Below, piece by piece: positions 1 through 9,140 of a stretch of 64,000 bases of DNA (position 1 is the stretch's first letter; the number at the start of each line of letters is the position of its first letter). The stretch is from Brucella cytisi (GTDB lineage: Bacteria; Pseudomonadota; Alphaproteobacteria; Rhizobiales; Rhizobiaceae). Location of the stretch: assembly GCA_012103075.1 (NCBI GenBank), contig JAAVLQ010000001.1, positions 558,001-622,000 of the forward strand. The letters run 5' to 3'. The translations under genes were made by a program, and so were the position numbers. The notes under the pieces are model-generated. The model did not search any database, was not told the origin of the DNA, and saw only the letters and a program-made list of their open reading frames with translations.

Positions 1-689
1 GCGCACGCGCAACCGCCCTATTCCAGCGGGCATCATTGCGCCCAATCAGGTCCCGGCGTTTGGCCTGACACTTTCAGCCTTTTCAGTTGTCACGCTTGGC
101 CTGATGGTCAACTGGCTATCGGCCGCACTGCTCGCCTTTACCATCTTCTTCTATGCCGTCGTTTATACAATGTGGCTGAAGCGCTCGACGCCACAGAACA
201 TCGTTATCGGCGGTGCCGCAGGTGCATTCCCTCCGATGATCGGCTGGGCGGCGGCAACAGGCGAAATCACCCGGGACAGCGTCGTGCTGTTCATGATTAT
301 CTTCCTGTGGACCCCCACATTTCTGGGCGCTGTCGCTCTTTTCAGCCAATGATTATGAAGCAGCGCGTATACCGATGATGCCGAACGTGAAGGGCGAGCT
401 TTCGACCCGCCGTCAGGCACTGTTCTATTCGATCATCATGGCACCAGTTGGGGTTCTGCCCCGGGTGCTGGGCTTTGCGGGTCCTGTTTATGGTGTGATT
501 TCCACGCTGCTTGGGCTGGCTTTCGTTTACTATGCATGGCGTATGTGGGTTGCCGGATCGCAGTCTGAAATGCTGGCTGCTGCCCGCAAGTTGTTCCGTT
601 TCTCGCTGCTTTATCTGTCGGGATTGTTTGCGGTGTTGCTTGTAGAGGCACTGGTAATGAAGGCGTTGACCGCCTTTGGAGGGTTCTAA
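1..689 (+). CDS. ctaB: protohaem IX farnesyltransferase, 5'-partial, one frameshift
   Basis: Transfers a farnesyl group to haem B to make haem O, the precursor of haem A for cytochrome oxidase; an integral inner-membrane enzyme. The window enters the gene at a conserved loop reading [10 protein letters not shown], typical of the UbiA/CyoE prenyltransferase family, and continues through several hydrophobic segments and the MMPNVKGE signature near 375. The frame breaks around 312-317: the upstream frame runs to a stop at 352, while the family sequence resumes in another frame. Two missing C residues in a C run would restore the expected WTPPHFW. The stop overlaps the next start by one base, indicating translational coupling in the oxidase operon. 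Confidence 0.93.
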
Positions 690-873
690 TGGACAAAACC
701 GTACAGAAGCCGGCCGACAACGAATTGGAGCTGATTGTTCCTACGGAACACCAGAAGCGAGCCCAGCGCAATCGCTCCGGGGACTGGCAATTGCCTTGGC
801 GCTGTTCGTGCTACTTGTCTACATCGGTACGATTGCGAAACTGGGCGTGAACGTTCTGGTACGGCCGATCTAG
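689..873 (+). CDS. coxF: CoxF-like small membrane protein, frameshifted
   Basis: A small protein of about 61 residues between ctaB and ctaG, the position of the CoxF protein in rhizobial cytochrome oxidase operons. It starts at the ATG overlapping the ctaB stop, with a hydrophilic N-terminus ([15 protein letters not shown]) and then one membrane segment (GLAIALALFVLLVYIGTIA). The two halves lie in different frames. The break is near 779 at ctccgggg; restoring one base, for example an A giving CCAGG, joins NRS to RGLAIA. Its molecular role is not established; position implies a part in oxidase assembly. Confidence 0.75.
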
Positions 874-994
874 CTTGTCCCCCAAAGATGGGAGCCGGGT
901 TTGGGCTAAGGACATGCATAAATACAATGGTTTAAAGCCTGTCATATGAAGCAGATAATACACGATACGCTTTAAACTTAACCGGGAGGAGAAA

Positions 995-1606
995 ATGGCG
1001 GATCAGCAGGAAAAGGATCAAAAGCTAAAGAAGCAACAGCGCTCCAATGCGACGATTGCTTTTGCATGCCTGTCTTTCTTTGTCTGCATGATCGGTGCAG
1101 CCTACGCCTCCGTTCCACTCTACCGCATTTTCTGTCAGGTGACGGGTTATGGCGGCACGACGCAGCGGGTGGAGCAATATTCGGATACTATCCTCGACAA
1201 AACTATCAAGGTGCGTTTCGACGCGAATACGGCCAATGGACTGGCATGGGATTTCAAGCCCGTACAGCGCGAGGTCACGGTTCGCATCGGCGAAACGACG
1301 ATGATCAAGTATGAAGCGCGTAACCTGTTCGATCAGCCGACCTATGGTCGCGCGAGCTTCAACGTAGCGCCGTGTCGGGCAGGAGCTTACTTCAACAAGG
1401 TTGAATGCTTCTGTTTTACGGATACGACCCTGCAGCCGGGCGAAGACATGGAAATGCCGGTGGTGTTCTTTGTTGATCCGGAGATCGTCAACGATCCCGA
1501 TCTGAAAGACGTCAAGACGATCACGCTGTCCTATACATTCTTTCCGATTGAAAAGCCGAAGCCGGTCGCAAATGCCAAGGCCGAGACGCCAACCAACGGA
1601 AGCTGA
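995..1606 (+). CDS. ctaG: cytochrome c oxidase assembly protein CtaG (Cox11 family)
   Basis: Delivers copper to the CuB centre of subunit I of aa3-type cytochrome oxidase. The 203-residue protein has a short lysine-rich cytoplasmic N-terminus, one membrane anchor at about residues 22-44, and a periplasmic beta domain. The copper-binding motif CFCF is present near residue 137 (KVECFCFTD). A strong ribosome binding site (gggagg) precedes the ATG. Length is normal for the family and the frame is intact. It lies between coxF and coxC, as expected for an oxidase assembly operon. Confidence 0.96.
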   Translation: MADQQEKDQKLKKQQRSNATIAFACLSFFVCMIGAAYASVPLYRIFCQVTGYGGTTQRVEQYSDTILDKTIKVRFDANTANGLAWDFKPVQREVTVRIGETTMIKYEARNLFDQPTYGRASFNVAPCRAGAYFNKVECFCFTDTTLQPGEDMEMPVVFFVDPEIVNDPDLKDVKTITLSYTFFPIEKPKPVANAKAETPTNGS

Positions 1607-1613
1607 TGCCTCA

Positions 1614-1711
1614 GCGCATGTCTCCCGAAACTGGAAATCGGTTTCAGCCGACATGCGCATAAAACAAGAAGATTGAGCATTTCCAATGATCCAGGGGACA
1701 CACGAAATGCT
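1614..1711. repeat. two extragenic palindromes between ctaG and coxC
   Basis: Two stem-loops stand side by side. The first runs 1614-1658 with perfect 9-base arms (gcgcatgtc and gacatgcgc) and an inner gaaac/gtttc pair. The second runs 1676-1711 with arms agcattt and aaatgct. They belong to a dispersed family also seen near 4051, 6709, 22540, 42790, 45320 and 49965, with shared cores such as tcccgaaa and cggttt. Such short palindromes are common in Brucellaceae intergenic regions; function unknown. Confidence 0.7.
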
Positions 1712-1867
1712 CTAGCGGCGCATAATGCCGCAAAGACAAAACACTGAAGCGGTTTTATTCTGATAAGAAATACCGCTTGTTACAGATAGACTTGCTTGGC
1801 ACCGTGTTAGCGGTTTAAGCAGGAAGGTACGAGAGAGGAGCCCCTAAGGGGATTTACGGGGAGAGAC

Positions 1868-2744
1868 ATGGCCGACGTTCATCAGAAAAATCACGACTAT
1901 CATATTATCGCGCCCAGCCCTTGGCCGTTCCTGAGCTCGGTGGGTGCATTCGTGCTTGCCGTCGGCGGTATTGCCTGGATGCGTTACATCAATGCCGGTG
2001 AGCTGCCGTTCTTCGGCCTCAACATTGTGACGCCGTGGATCTTCTTTATCGGCCTCGCGATCGTGCTTTACTGCATGTATGGCTGGTGGGCCGATACGAT
2101 CAAGGAAGGGCATGAGGGCCACCATACCCGCGTCGTGTCGCTGCATCTGCGCTACGGCATGATCATGTTCATCGCCTCGGAAGTTATGTTCTTCGTGGCG
2201 TGGTTCTGGGCATTCTTCGATGCAAGCCTCTTCCCGAATGAAGTTCACCGGTAGCGCGGGCTGAATTCACAGGCGGCGTCTGGCCTCCGAAGGGCATCGA
2301 GGTTCTCGATCCGCTGCACCTGCCGCTCTACAACACCGTGATCCTGCTTCTGTCGGGCACGACGCTGACTGGGCGCACCATGCGCTGCTGCACAATGACC
2401 GCAAGGGCATGATCACCGGTCTCGCAATCACCGTCGCGCTGGGTGTTCTGTTCTCCTTTGTGCAGGCATACGAATATATCCACGCACCGTTTGCGTTCAA
2501 GGATTCGATCTACGGAGCGACCTTCTTCATGGCGACCGGTTTCCACGGTTTCCACGTTATCGTCGGCACGATCTTCCTTCTGGTCTGCCTCTTCCGCGCA
2601 ATCGGCGGTGACTTCACGCCAAAGCAGCATTTCGGTTTCGAAGCCGCTGCCCGGTATTGGCACTTCGTTGACGTGGTCTGGCTGTTCCTTTTCTTCGCCA
2701 TCTATGTATGGGGTGGATGGGGCGCGCCGATGCACGCCGGCTGA
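1868..2744 (+). CDS. coxC: cytochrome c oxidase subunit III, two frameshifts
   Basis: Subunit III of the haem-copper cytochrome c oxidase, an integral membrane subunit of about 292 residues. The N-terminal piece begins [14 protein letters not shown] and carries the first membrane helices. The C-terminal piece includes [14 protein letters not shown], the conserved [11 protein letters not shown] and the terminal helix [14 protein letters not shown]. Frame breaks lie near 2251 (caccggtagcg) and 2370 (ctgactgggcg). Both are explained by one base lost from an expected CCWGG pentamer (caccaggta; gacctgggc), restoring VARAEF and [12 protein letters not shown] read it as a functional gene with consensus errors. 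Confidence 0.93.
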
Positions 2745-2766
2745 TCATTAGCGGTTAAAATTCCGA

Positions 2767-2796
2767 GGCGGCCCCGGCAACATGGCCGCCTTTTGT
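2767..2796 (+). terminator. rho-independent terminator after coxC
   Basis: A GC-rich inverted repeat (ggcggcc ... ggccgcc) with a short loop is followed directly by ttttgttt, just after the coxC stop and before the DUF983 gene. It would separate the oxidase cluster from the following gene or attenuate read-through. Confidence 0.75.
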
Positions 2797-2826
2797 TTGT
2801 GAAAAGATATTGAGAAGGGAAGCGTA

Positions 2827-3222
2827 ATGCCGGATCAGAACATTTATCCGCCGGTCGATCCCATAAAGAGTGGCATTGCCGGACACTGCCCGCGTTGCGG
2901 CGAGGGGAAGCTGTTCGACGGCTTCCTGAAAGTTGCTCCACGCTGCTCGGCTTGCGGACTGGATTACGCGTTTGCTGATTCCGGCGATGGTCCGGCGGCG
3001 TTTGTCATTTTGATTATCGGCTTCATCGTCGTTGGTCTTGCGCTCTGGATGGAAGTGAATGTCGGGCCGCCGCTCTGGGTACATTTCATTCTCTGGGTGC
3101 CGCTCGCCATTATCCTCAGCCTCGTCGCCATGCGATGGGCCAAAGGTATCCTTATCAATATGCAATATCGCAACAAGGCAGCGCCGGGACGGATAGACAT
3201 CCGACAGGATGACAGTAAATGA
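2827..3222 (+). CDS. DUF983 zinc-ribbon membrane protein
   Basis: A 131-residue DUF983 family protein. It has an N-terminal zinc ribbon with two CxxC pairs (CPRC at about residues 22-25 and CSAC at about 40-43), then two membrane helices (around 57-77 and 85-105). The family is nearly always found between coxC and surf1 in alphaproteobacteria and is presumed to help oxidase biogenesis, but its biochemical function is not established. The stop overlaps the next start in an ATGA arrangement, so it is translationally coupled to surf1. The frame is intact. Confidence 0.88.
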   Translation: MPDQNIYPPVDPIKSGIAGHCPRCGEGKLFDGFLKVAPRCSACGLDYAFADSGDGPAAFVILIIGFIVVGLALWMEVNVGPPLWVHFILWVPLAIILSLVAMRWAKGILINMQYRNKAAPGRIDIRQDDSK

Positions 3223-4009
3223 CGACAGCACAGCAGTCGCATCGCTTTCCGTGGGGTGTGGTGATCGCATCCGCCATAGCGCTCGTCATTTTGCTGGCAC
3301 TTGGCACGGCAGGTGGAACGTCTGCAATGGAAGGAAGCGCTGATCGCATCGACCGAACAGCGCGTTCATGAAACGCCTTTGCCGCTTTCCGAAATGGAAA
3401 AAATCTACAAGCAGGAGGGATCGGTCGAATATCGCCCGGTGACGGTTTCGGGCACTTTCATGCAGCAGGGAGAGCGGCATTTTCTGGCCACCTATGAAGG
3501 AGCCGCCGGATATAATGTCTATACGCCATTGATGCTTGAAGATGGGCGTTTCGTGCTGGTTAATCGCGGCTTCGTTCCCTACGGAAAAAAGATCCTTCAA
3601 CACGTGTTGAGGGACAGGTTGATGGACCAGTGAGTGTGACCGGTCTGGCACGCGACCCCTTGTCGGCAAAGCCCGGGTTTTTCCTACCAGACAACGATAT
3701 CGCCAAGAATATTTTCTATTGGAAAGACTGGACGGCGATGGCCGAAAGCGCCGATTTGCCAAATCTGGATGAGGTCGTGCCGTTCTTCGTCGATGCAGAT
3801 AACAAACCCAATCCGGTGGTCTGCCTATCGGTGGCGTGACGATAATCGATTTTCCCAACAACCATTTGCAGTATGCAATGACATGGTACGGCCTCGCTCT
3901 GGCCCTGATAGGGGTTGTCGGGACGTGGTTGTGGCGCTATCGCTGTCTTAGGAAAAGTGGAGACCGGTTTTCCGTCCGAGACAGCGAGAGTAAAGACGAA
4001 GAGGGCTGA
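3219..4009 (+). CDS. SURF1 family oxidase assembly protein, three frameshifts
   Basis: SURF1 assists haem A insertion into cytochrome oxidase subunit I. It has two membrane anchors flanking a periplasmic domain: the N-terminal helix follows MTTAQQSHRF, and the C-terminal helix is MTWYGLALALIGVVGTWLWR. Frame breaks occur near 3306 (a TWQVERLQW segment expected), 3590 (one A missing from an A run) and 3812 (one base missing at ccggtgg). The first and third are repaired by restoring CCTGG. The reconstructed C-terminus reads into an intergenic-type palindrome (ggaaaagtgg ... ccgg) before the stop at 4007, so the last 20 or so residues may be repeat-derived. Confidence 0.88.
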
Positions 4010-4050
4010 GGGGTTGACAACGGCCTCGTTGCAGCCCAACTCCCAGACGA

Positions 4051-4097
4051 GTGCATGTTTCCCAAAATAGCTTACCAGTCTTGGGGACAAAGACATG
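4051..4097. repeat. extragenic palindrome upstream of ispH
   Basis: A palindromic element with ends catgt and acatg around a tttcccaaaa core, resembling the dispersed repeats at 1614 and 49965. It lies in the 160-base gap between surf1 and ispH. Confidence 0.5.
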
Positions 4098-4168
4098 TGT
4101 GAAACAAAAACTTAAACGCGTTACGCGCTTAAAGTTTCAAGCCAAGCCGAACCTTGCGAGCACGCTTC

Positions 4169-5221
4169 ATGACCGATCAGCGACCATCACTGGAAATTCG
4201 TCTTTGCGGGCCGCGCGGCTTTTGTGCCGGAGTGGACCGGGCGATCCAGATTGTCGTTCTGGCGCTGAAGAAGTATGGCGCGCCGGTTTATGTTCGTCAT
4301 GAGATCGTACACAACCGATATGTAGTTGAGGGTTTGCAGTCCCGTGGCGCGATCTTTGTCGAGGAACTGCACGAAATACCCGCCGAACACTGTGATCAGC
4401 CGGTAGTATTCTCTGCCCACGGTGTGCCGAAATCGGTGCCTGCCGATGCGGAAGCCAAGAACCTGTTCTATCTCGATGCAACCTGTCCGCTGGTTTCCAA
4501 AGTTCATAAGCAGGCCATGCGTCATCAGCGCCTCGGTCGCCATGTCATTCTGATAGGCCATTCCGGTCATCCGGAAGTGATTGGCACGATGGGGCAATTG
4601 CCGGACGGTGCGGTGACACTGATCGAAACGGTTGAGGATGCGCGCAACTGCCATTTCGATGATGAGAACAATCTCGGCTTCGTGACGCAGACGACGCTTT
4701 CGGTGGACGACACAGCAGGCATTATCGAAGAATTACAAGCACGCTTTCCGAACCTTTCAGCTCCAGCAGCAGAGTCGATCTGCTATGCTACCACCAACCG
4801 GCAAGATGCCGTGCGTTCTGCCGCACCGGGATGTGATCTGTTTCTGATCGTCGGTGCGCCCAATTCTTCCAATTCCAAGCGTCTGGTTGAAGTGGCTGAA
4901 AAGGCGGGCGCGCGGATGTCGATGCTGGTTCAACGCGCTGCCGACATCGAGTGGGACCGGATCGGTGATATATCTGTTGTGGGCCTGTCGGCGGGGGCTT
5001 CGGCGCCTGAAATCATCGTCGATGAAATCATTGATGCCTTCAAGGCACGCTTCAATGTAAAGATCGAACTGGCCGAAACCACGGTGGAAACCGAAAACTT
5101 CCTTGTGAATCGCGAGATTCGTGATGTGGAACTGACGGTGCAGGACATGGCATTCGTCAACGGGGCACACCGGGTGGTCGGTATTCCGAAATTGATGCCC
5201 AAGATCATACAAGGGAAATAA
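4169..5221 (+). CDS. ispH: 4-hydroxy-3-methylbut-2-enyl diphosphate reductase
   Basis: Final enzyme of the MEP isoprenoid pathway; reduces HMBPP to IPP and DMAPP using a [4Fe-4S] cluster. The 350-residue frame is intact. The three cluster cysteines are visible in GFCAG (near the start), DATCPLV (about residue 103) and [10 protein letters not shown] (about residue 203). The conserved HEIVHN and SAHGVP motifs are present. I chose the ATG at 4169 ([10 protein letters not shown]) over an upstream TTG because it fits the family N-terminus. It is followed after five bases by thrB. Confidence 0.97.
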   Translation: MTDQRPSLEIRLCGPRGFCAGVDRAIQIVVLALKKYGAPVYVRHEIVHNRYVVEGLQSRGAIFVEELHEIPAEHCDQPVVFSAHGVPKSVPADAEAKNLFYLDATCPLVSKVHKQAMRHQRLGRHVILIGHSGHPEVIGTMGQLPDGAVTLIETVEDARNCHFDDENNLGFVTQTTLSVDDTAGIIEELQARFPNLSAPAAESICYATTNRQDAVRSAAPGCDLFLIVGAPNSSNSKRLVEVAEKAGARMSMLVQRAADIEWDRIGDISVVGLSAGASAPEIIVDEIIDAFKARFNVKIELAETTVETENFLVNREIRDVELTVQDMAFVNGAHRVVGIPKLMPKIIQGK

Positions 5222-5226
5222 GCGGC

Positions 5227-6207
5227 ATGGCCGTCTATACGGATATTAATGAAATCGAACTTGGCACTTTCCTGCAGCAGTACGATATTGGCACGCTGAC
5301 ATCTTACAAAGGTATCGCGGAGGGAGTGGAGAACTCCAACTATCTTCTGCATACGACTTCGGGTTCGTTTATCCTGACGCTTTATGAAAAGCGCACCAAT
5401 CGCGAAGATCTACCGTTCTTTCTTGGCTTGATGCAGCATCTGGCCAGCCGCGGCCTCGAATGTCCGCAGCCGGTGGTCCGTCTTGACGGCACGACAATCG
5501 GCGAGCTTGCCGGACGGCCTGCTGCAATCGTCACTTTCCTTGAGGGCATGTGGATGCGCCGCCCGACGGTAGAGCATTGTGAAGCCGTCGGTGAGGGGCT
5601 CGCACATATGCACTTGGCAGGCACCGATTTTTCGTTGCGTCGTCGTAATGGTCTGACGTTATCCGACTGGCGCCCGTTGTGGAACCTTTCGCGCGAGCGC
5701 GCGGATACGGTGGAACCGGGCATGGTCCGCGAGGCGGAAGCTGACCTTGCCTTTCTGGAAGAGAACTGGCCTGCCGACCTGCCGCAGGGTGTGATCCATG
5801 CCGATCTCTTCCCGGATAATGTATTCTTCCTTGGTGACAGGCTTTCAGGTTTTATCGATTTCTATTTCGCCTGCACGGACATTCTGGCCTACGACGTTGC
5901 CGTCTGCCTGAACGCATGGTGCTTTGAAAAGGACTTTTCCTACAACCGAACCAAGGGGGCGGCACTTCTGCGCGGATATACCTCCGTTCGACCGCTTTCT
6001 GCAGCGGAAGCAGATGCGCTGCCGGTTCTGGCGCGTGGGGCTGCTATCCGCTTCATGCTGACACGGCTTTACGACTGGTTGAATGTTCCCGAAGGCAGTT
6101 TCGTAATCAAGAAAGACCCGATGGAGTATGTGCGGAAAATGCGCTTCCACCGCCAGATCGAAACTGCTGCCGAATATGGTCTTGAGCAGCAGGGAGCAAC
6201 TGCGTGA
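5227..6207 (+). CDS. thrB: homoserine kinase, APH-fold type
   Basis: Phosphorylates L-homoserine in threonine biosynthesis. The 326-residue protein is of the aminoglycoside phosphotransferase-like ThrB type used by alphaproteobacteria. It shows the N-terminal nucleotide-binding region ([22 protein letters not shown]) and the catalytic loop [12 protein letters not shown] (about residue 187), followed by [11 protein letters not shown]. The ATG lies just after the ispH stop and the stop overlaps the rnhA start, so ispH-thrB-rnhA form a tight operon. The partner gene thrC lies about 8 kb downstream on the opposite strand. Confidence 0.96.
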   Translation: MAVYTDINEIELGTFLQQYDIGTLTSYKGIAEGVENSNYLLHTTSGSFILTLYEKRTNREDLPFFLGLMQHLASRGLECPQPVVRLDGTTIGELAGRPAAIVTFLEGMWMRRPTVEHCEAVGEGLAHMHLAGTDFSLRRRNGLTLSDWRPLWNLSRERADTVEPGMVREAEADLAFLEENWPADLPQGVIHADLFPDNVFFLGDRLSGFIDFYFACTDILAYDVAVCLNAWCFEKDFSYNRTKGAALLRGYTSVRPLSAAEADALPVLARGAAIRFMLTRLYDWLNVPEGSFVIKKDPMEYVRKMRFHRQIETAAEYGLEQQGATA

Positions 6208-6668
6208 AGCGGATTGAGGCTTATACGGATGGCGCTTGCTCGGGCAATCCCGGCCCCGGCGGTTGGGGCGCAATCCTGCGCTGGAACGGTAATGTCAAGG
6301 AGCTGAAGGGCGGCGAAGCTGACACGACCAACAACCGCATGGAACTGATGGCTGCTATATCGGCGCTTTCGGCACTTAAGGAACCGTGCGAAGTCGATCT
6401 CTATACGGATTCAGTCTATGTGCGTGACGGCATTTCCGGCTGGATCGAAGGCTGGAAACGCAATGGCTGGAAAACTGCAGCCAAGAAGCCGGTCAAGAAC
6501 GCCGAACTGTGGCAGGCGCTCGACGAAGCGCGCAAGCCGCACAAGGTCAACTGGCATTGGGTCAAGGGCCACGCCGGGCATCCGGAAAATGAGCGCGCCG
6601 ACGTACTCGCCCGGGAAGGCATGGAGCCATTCAAATATGGCGGCCATAAATCATTGAAAGTGCAATAA
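6204..6668 (+). CDS. rnhA: ribonuclease HI
   Basis: Degrades the RNA strand of RNA-DNA hybrids. The 154-residue protein is full length, with the catalytic acidic residues in [16 protein letters not shown] (Asp), NNRMELMA (Glu), LYTDSVYV (Asp) and the C-terminal [16 protein letters not shown] (His and Asp). The basic handle helix ([18 protein letters not shown]) is present. Translation starts at a GTG whose last two bases form part of the thrB TGA stop. A terminator follows. Confidence 0.97.
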   Translation: MKRIEAYTDGACSGNPGPGGWGAILRWNGNVKELKGGEADTTNNRMELMAAISALSALKEPCEVDLYTDSVYVRDGISGWIEGWKRNGWKTAAKKPVKNAELWQALDEARKPHKVNWHWVKGHAGHPENERADVLAREGMEPFKYGGHKSLKVQ

Positions 6669-6678
6669 GCTTGCATAG

Positions 6679-6706
6679 AAAAGGGCAGCGTCGCCGCCCT
6701 TTTTTG
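6679..6706 (+). terminator. rho-independent terminator after rnhA
   Basis: An inverted repeat (aagggc ... gcccttt) around agcgtcgcc is followed by a T run, 10 bases after the rnhA stop. It closes the ispH-thrB-rnhA operon. Confidence 0.8.
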
Positions 6707-6708
6707 TT

Positions 6709-6749
6709 AGAGCGCTTCCCGTTTAAACGAGATCGTCGGAAACGCTCTA
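6709..6749. repeat. extragenic palindrome
   Basis: Arms agagcg and cgctct surround cttcccgtttaaacgagat. It sits in the gap between convergent rnhA and the peroxiredoxin gene and resembles the element at 45380-45420. Confidence 0.55.
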
Positions 6750-6860
6750 GTCATTTGTTTCTATGCATTATCCTAAACATCGAAGCGTGGGTAAGAAATC
6801 AGTCCAGTGGACCAACTTTCCCGCGAAGGCGCTTCGCACTTTTGCTGGAAATGCTGTAGA

Positions 6861-7344
6861 TCAAAGCTGTTCGAGAATGCTGGACGCAGCTGATGTGACC
6901 GCCTGTCCGGCCTGTTCTTCGATGTTGAGCGACTTGACCACACCGTCTTCCACGATTGCTGAATAACGCTTGGAACGAATGCCAAGGCCGCCAGCGGTTG
7001 CGTCGAGCTCGAGGCCTGCCGCTTTCGTGAATACTGCTGAACCATCGGCCAGATAGAGGATCTTGCCTTCGCCGCCCGTGCTCTGCGCCCATGCGCCCAT
7101 GACGAAAGCGTCGTTTACCGCAACCACAGCGATCTGGTCGACGCCCTTGGCGAGGATTGCGTCGCGATTATCGAGATAGCCCGGCAGGTGATTCAGGCTG
7201 CAGGTCGGCGTGAAGGCACGGAACGGCAAAGAGAACGACTTTCTTGCCTTTGAAAACTTCGTCGGTCGTCATTTCCTTGACGCCGTCTGCGGTCTTTACC
7301 TTGAAAGTCGCTGCAGGCAGCTTGTCACCAACTTTGATCGTCAT
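6861..7344 (-). CDS. peroxiredoxin (Prx5-like), one frameshift
   Basis: A thiol peroxidase of the AhpC/TSA redoxin superfamily, about 161 residues, reducing peroxides with glutathione- or thioredoxin-type donors. It starts MTIKVGDKLPAATFKV at 7344 behind a gaggag ribosome binding site. The peroxidatic cysteine lies in FTPTCS, and the Arg-containing RSKRYSAIVEDGVV is present near residue 125. The frame breaks near 7218, just before AFTPTC, where two bases are missing. Restoring CCTGG (codons cct ggt) gives the family-typical VPGAFTPTCS. Confidence 0.92.
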
Positions 7345-7483
7345 TTATCTCTCCTCGGGGGGCGGGGGCGTCTGCTCCGCTGCCTACTGTCAAACTCTTA
7401 TCGCACCGCGAAGCGCGGGCGGTACAGTTAAACCGATAACAGGTCGCCGGACAATTTTAAAACACTGATGGAAGCAGGAAAGA

Positions 7484-8284
7484 CTAATCCAGCGTCACCT
7501 GACCGGAAACTGCTTTCCCGTTCTGCACAATGGTATAGTCGATGACGGCATTGTCTGCCTTTCCATGCATCTTCGCAGCGAAACGGTGGCCAGATTGGCC
7601 ACTTTCAATCGCGACAGTGTCGGATATCCTCAACCTGTCACTGGCGACGAACAATTCCGCCGGTGCGGCAGGGTCGGGAACGGTCAGGTCGAAGACGGCA
7701 TGGTCTCCTTCGCGTTTCACATCTCTTATGCCGAACGCGGAAGTTGCCGCTGTCGGGAGGCGGTCGAATGCGGTCTCAATGATCGTGCGGGCCGCTATCG
7801 CTTGTGGCGAATCCTGTTGTCCATCTTCATTGAGTGGGAAATCGAATGCAGCCTGCACTGGAACGCATATTTTCTCACAGACGCCAAGGAAAACATGGCC
7901 TTTCAGCCGCGTGTCGGCGGCTGTCAGGTGAAACACTATCGGTAGCGAAACGGGCTGTTTATATCCGATGCCGCCTTCATCGTCCCCACCAAACCGGACG
8001 GGTGCAGGGAAATCGATCTGCGCTTTCGCATCACCTTCGATACTGATCTGCGGCGGAACACCCGCATCGCCGGGATTACGCCAGTAGGTCTTCCAGCCGG
8101 GCTGCAACTCGATCTGTAAGGCACCGCGCCGCTCGCCACTGGTCGCATTGTTCGGGTCGTTGTCTTCAATCATGACACGAACTCGCCCGCCGTGCGTCTC
8201 GGTCCAGTCAGATGTAGAAGCCAATGCCGGAAGTCCCAGCGAGGCCAATAGAAGCGGTGCGAGTGCAAGAGTTCGGATGTTCAT
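7484..8284 (-). CDS. DsbD N-terminal-domain-like periplasmic protein
   Basis: A 266-residue exported protein resembling the N-terminal thiol-redox domain of protein-disulphide reductase DsbD. A signal peptide spans about residues 1-23 ([17 protein letters not shown]). The characteristic segment [15 protein letters not shown] lies near residue 70, and a redox cysteine pair is present in GVCEKICVP. The membrane and thioredoxin domains of full DsbD are absent, so it would need a separate electron donor. The ATG at 8284 was preferred over a TTG two codons upstream. It is divergent from yqgE; a frame-intact gene. Confidence 0.85.
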   Translation of the reverse strand: MNIRTLALAPLLLASLGLPALASTSDWTETHGGRVRVMIEDNDPNNATSGERRGALQIELQPGWKTYWRNPGDAGVPPQISIEGDAKAQIDFPAPVRFGGDDEGGIGYKQPVSLPIVFHLTAADTRLKGHVFLGVCEKICVPVQAAFDFPLNEDGQQDSPQAIAARTIIETAFDRLPTAATSAFGIRDVKREGDHAVFDLTVPDPAAPAELFVASDRLRISDTVAIESGQSGHRFAAKMHGKADNAVIDYTIVQNGKAVSGQVTLD

Positions 8285-8464
8285 TGGCAAAACATGGAAT
8301 GAAAAGATGGTCGCTTCAAGTCCAATATTGTCGAGCTGGTGGCGTCCATCGGTTGCTTGTGCTGAGGCAGGCCAGTCGGCTTTCCGAACGAGTTTTCACG
8401 TTGAAACCGAGGCGCGAAATAAATGACCATTGTTATTTTGCGAAGTCTTGCTACCTTCATATTC

Positions 8465-9069
8465 ATGACCATTCTAAAGGCGCCAAACAAGGAGCAGGGG
8501 GTTTTCTGAACGGGCAGTTCCTGCTTGCCATGCCCGGAATGATCGACGAGCGTTTTGCCCGGTCGGTGGTCTATATTTGCGCGCATTCCGATGAAGGCGC
8601 CATGGGATTCATCATCAATCAGCTTCAACCAGTCGAATTTCCTGATCTTCTGCGTCAGATTGGGGTCATTGATGAGGACGAACTGATTATTCTGCCGGAT
8701 CGCGCGCAGAATATGATGGTACGCAATGGCGGTCCGGTGGATCGTACGCGTGGTTTCGTGCTGCATTCCGACGATTATATGGTCGATTCCACCATGCCGG
8801 TTTCAGAAGACGTCTGCCTCACAGCAACGGTCGATATTCTGCGTGCCATTTACGGGGGCAGGGGACCGTCACGAGCCCTGATGGCGCTTGGTTATTCCGG
8901 TTGGGCACCGGGCCAGATCGAGGTGGAACTTGCCGAGAATGGCTGGCTAACCTGCGACGCGCCGCTCGATATGCTGTTCGACAGCGACATCGAGGGCAAA
9001 TATTCGCGCCTGATGCTTCATATGGGCATCGATATGTCCCGGCTTGTTTCCGATGCGGGGCATGCTTGA
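8465..9069 (+). CDS. yqgE: YqgE/AlgH family protein, one frameshift
   Basis: A member of the UPF0301 (YqgE/AlgH) family, about 201 residues; function unknown despite a historical link to alginate regulation. The expected N-terminus MTILKAPNK begins at 8465, and family motifs follow ([53 protein letters not shown]). The start and the body are in different frames; one G missing from the G run at about 8497-8501 explains it. The body is open and of normal length. Confidence 0.9.
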
Positions 9070-9140
9070 GGGTGGGAACAAGCCGGTAAGGCGATGTGTT
9101 TGGTCAGCGGCCAGCCGACCGTATTCTTCTATAGCTCTAA

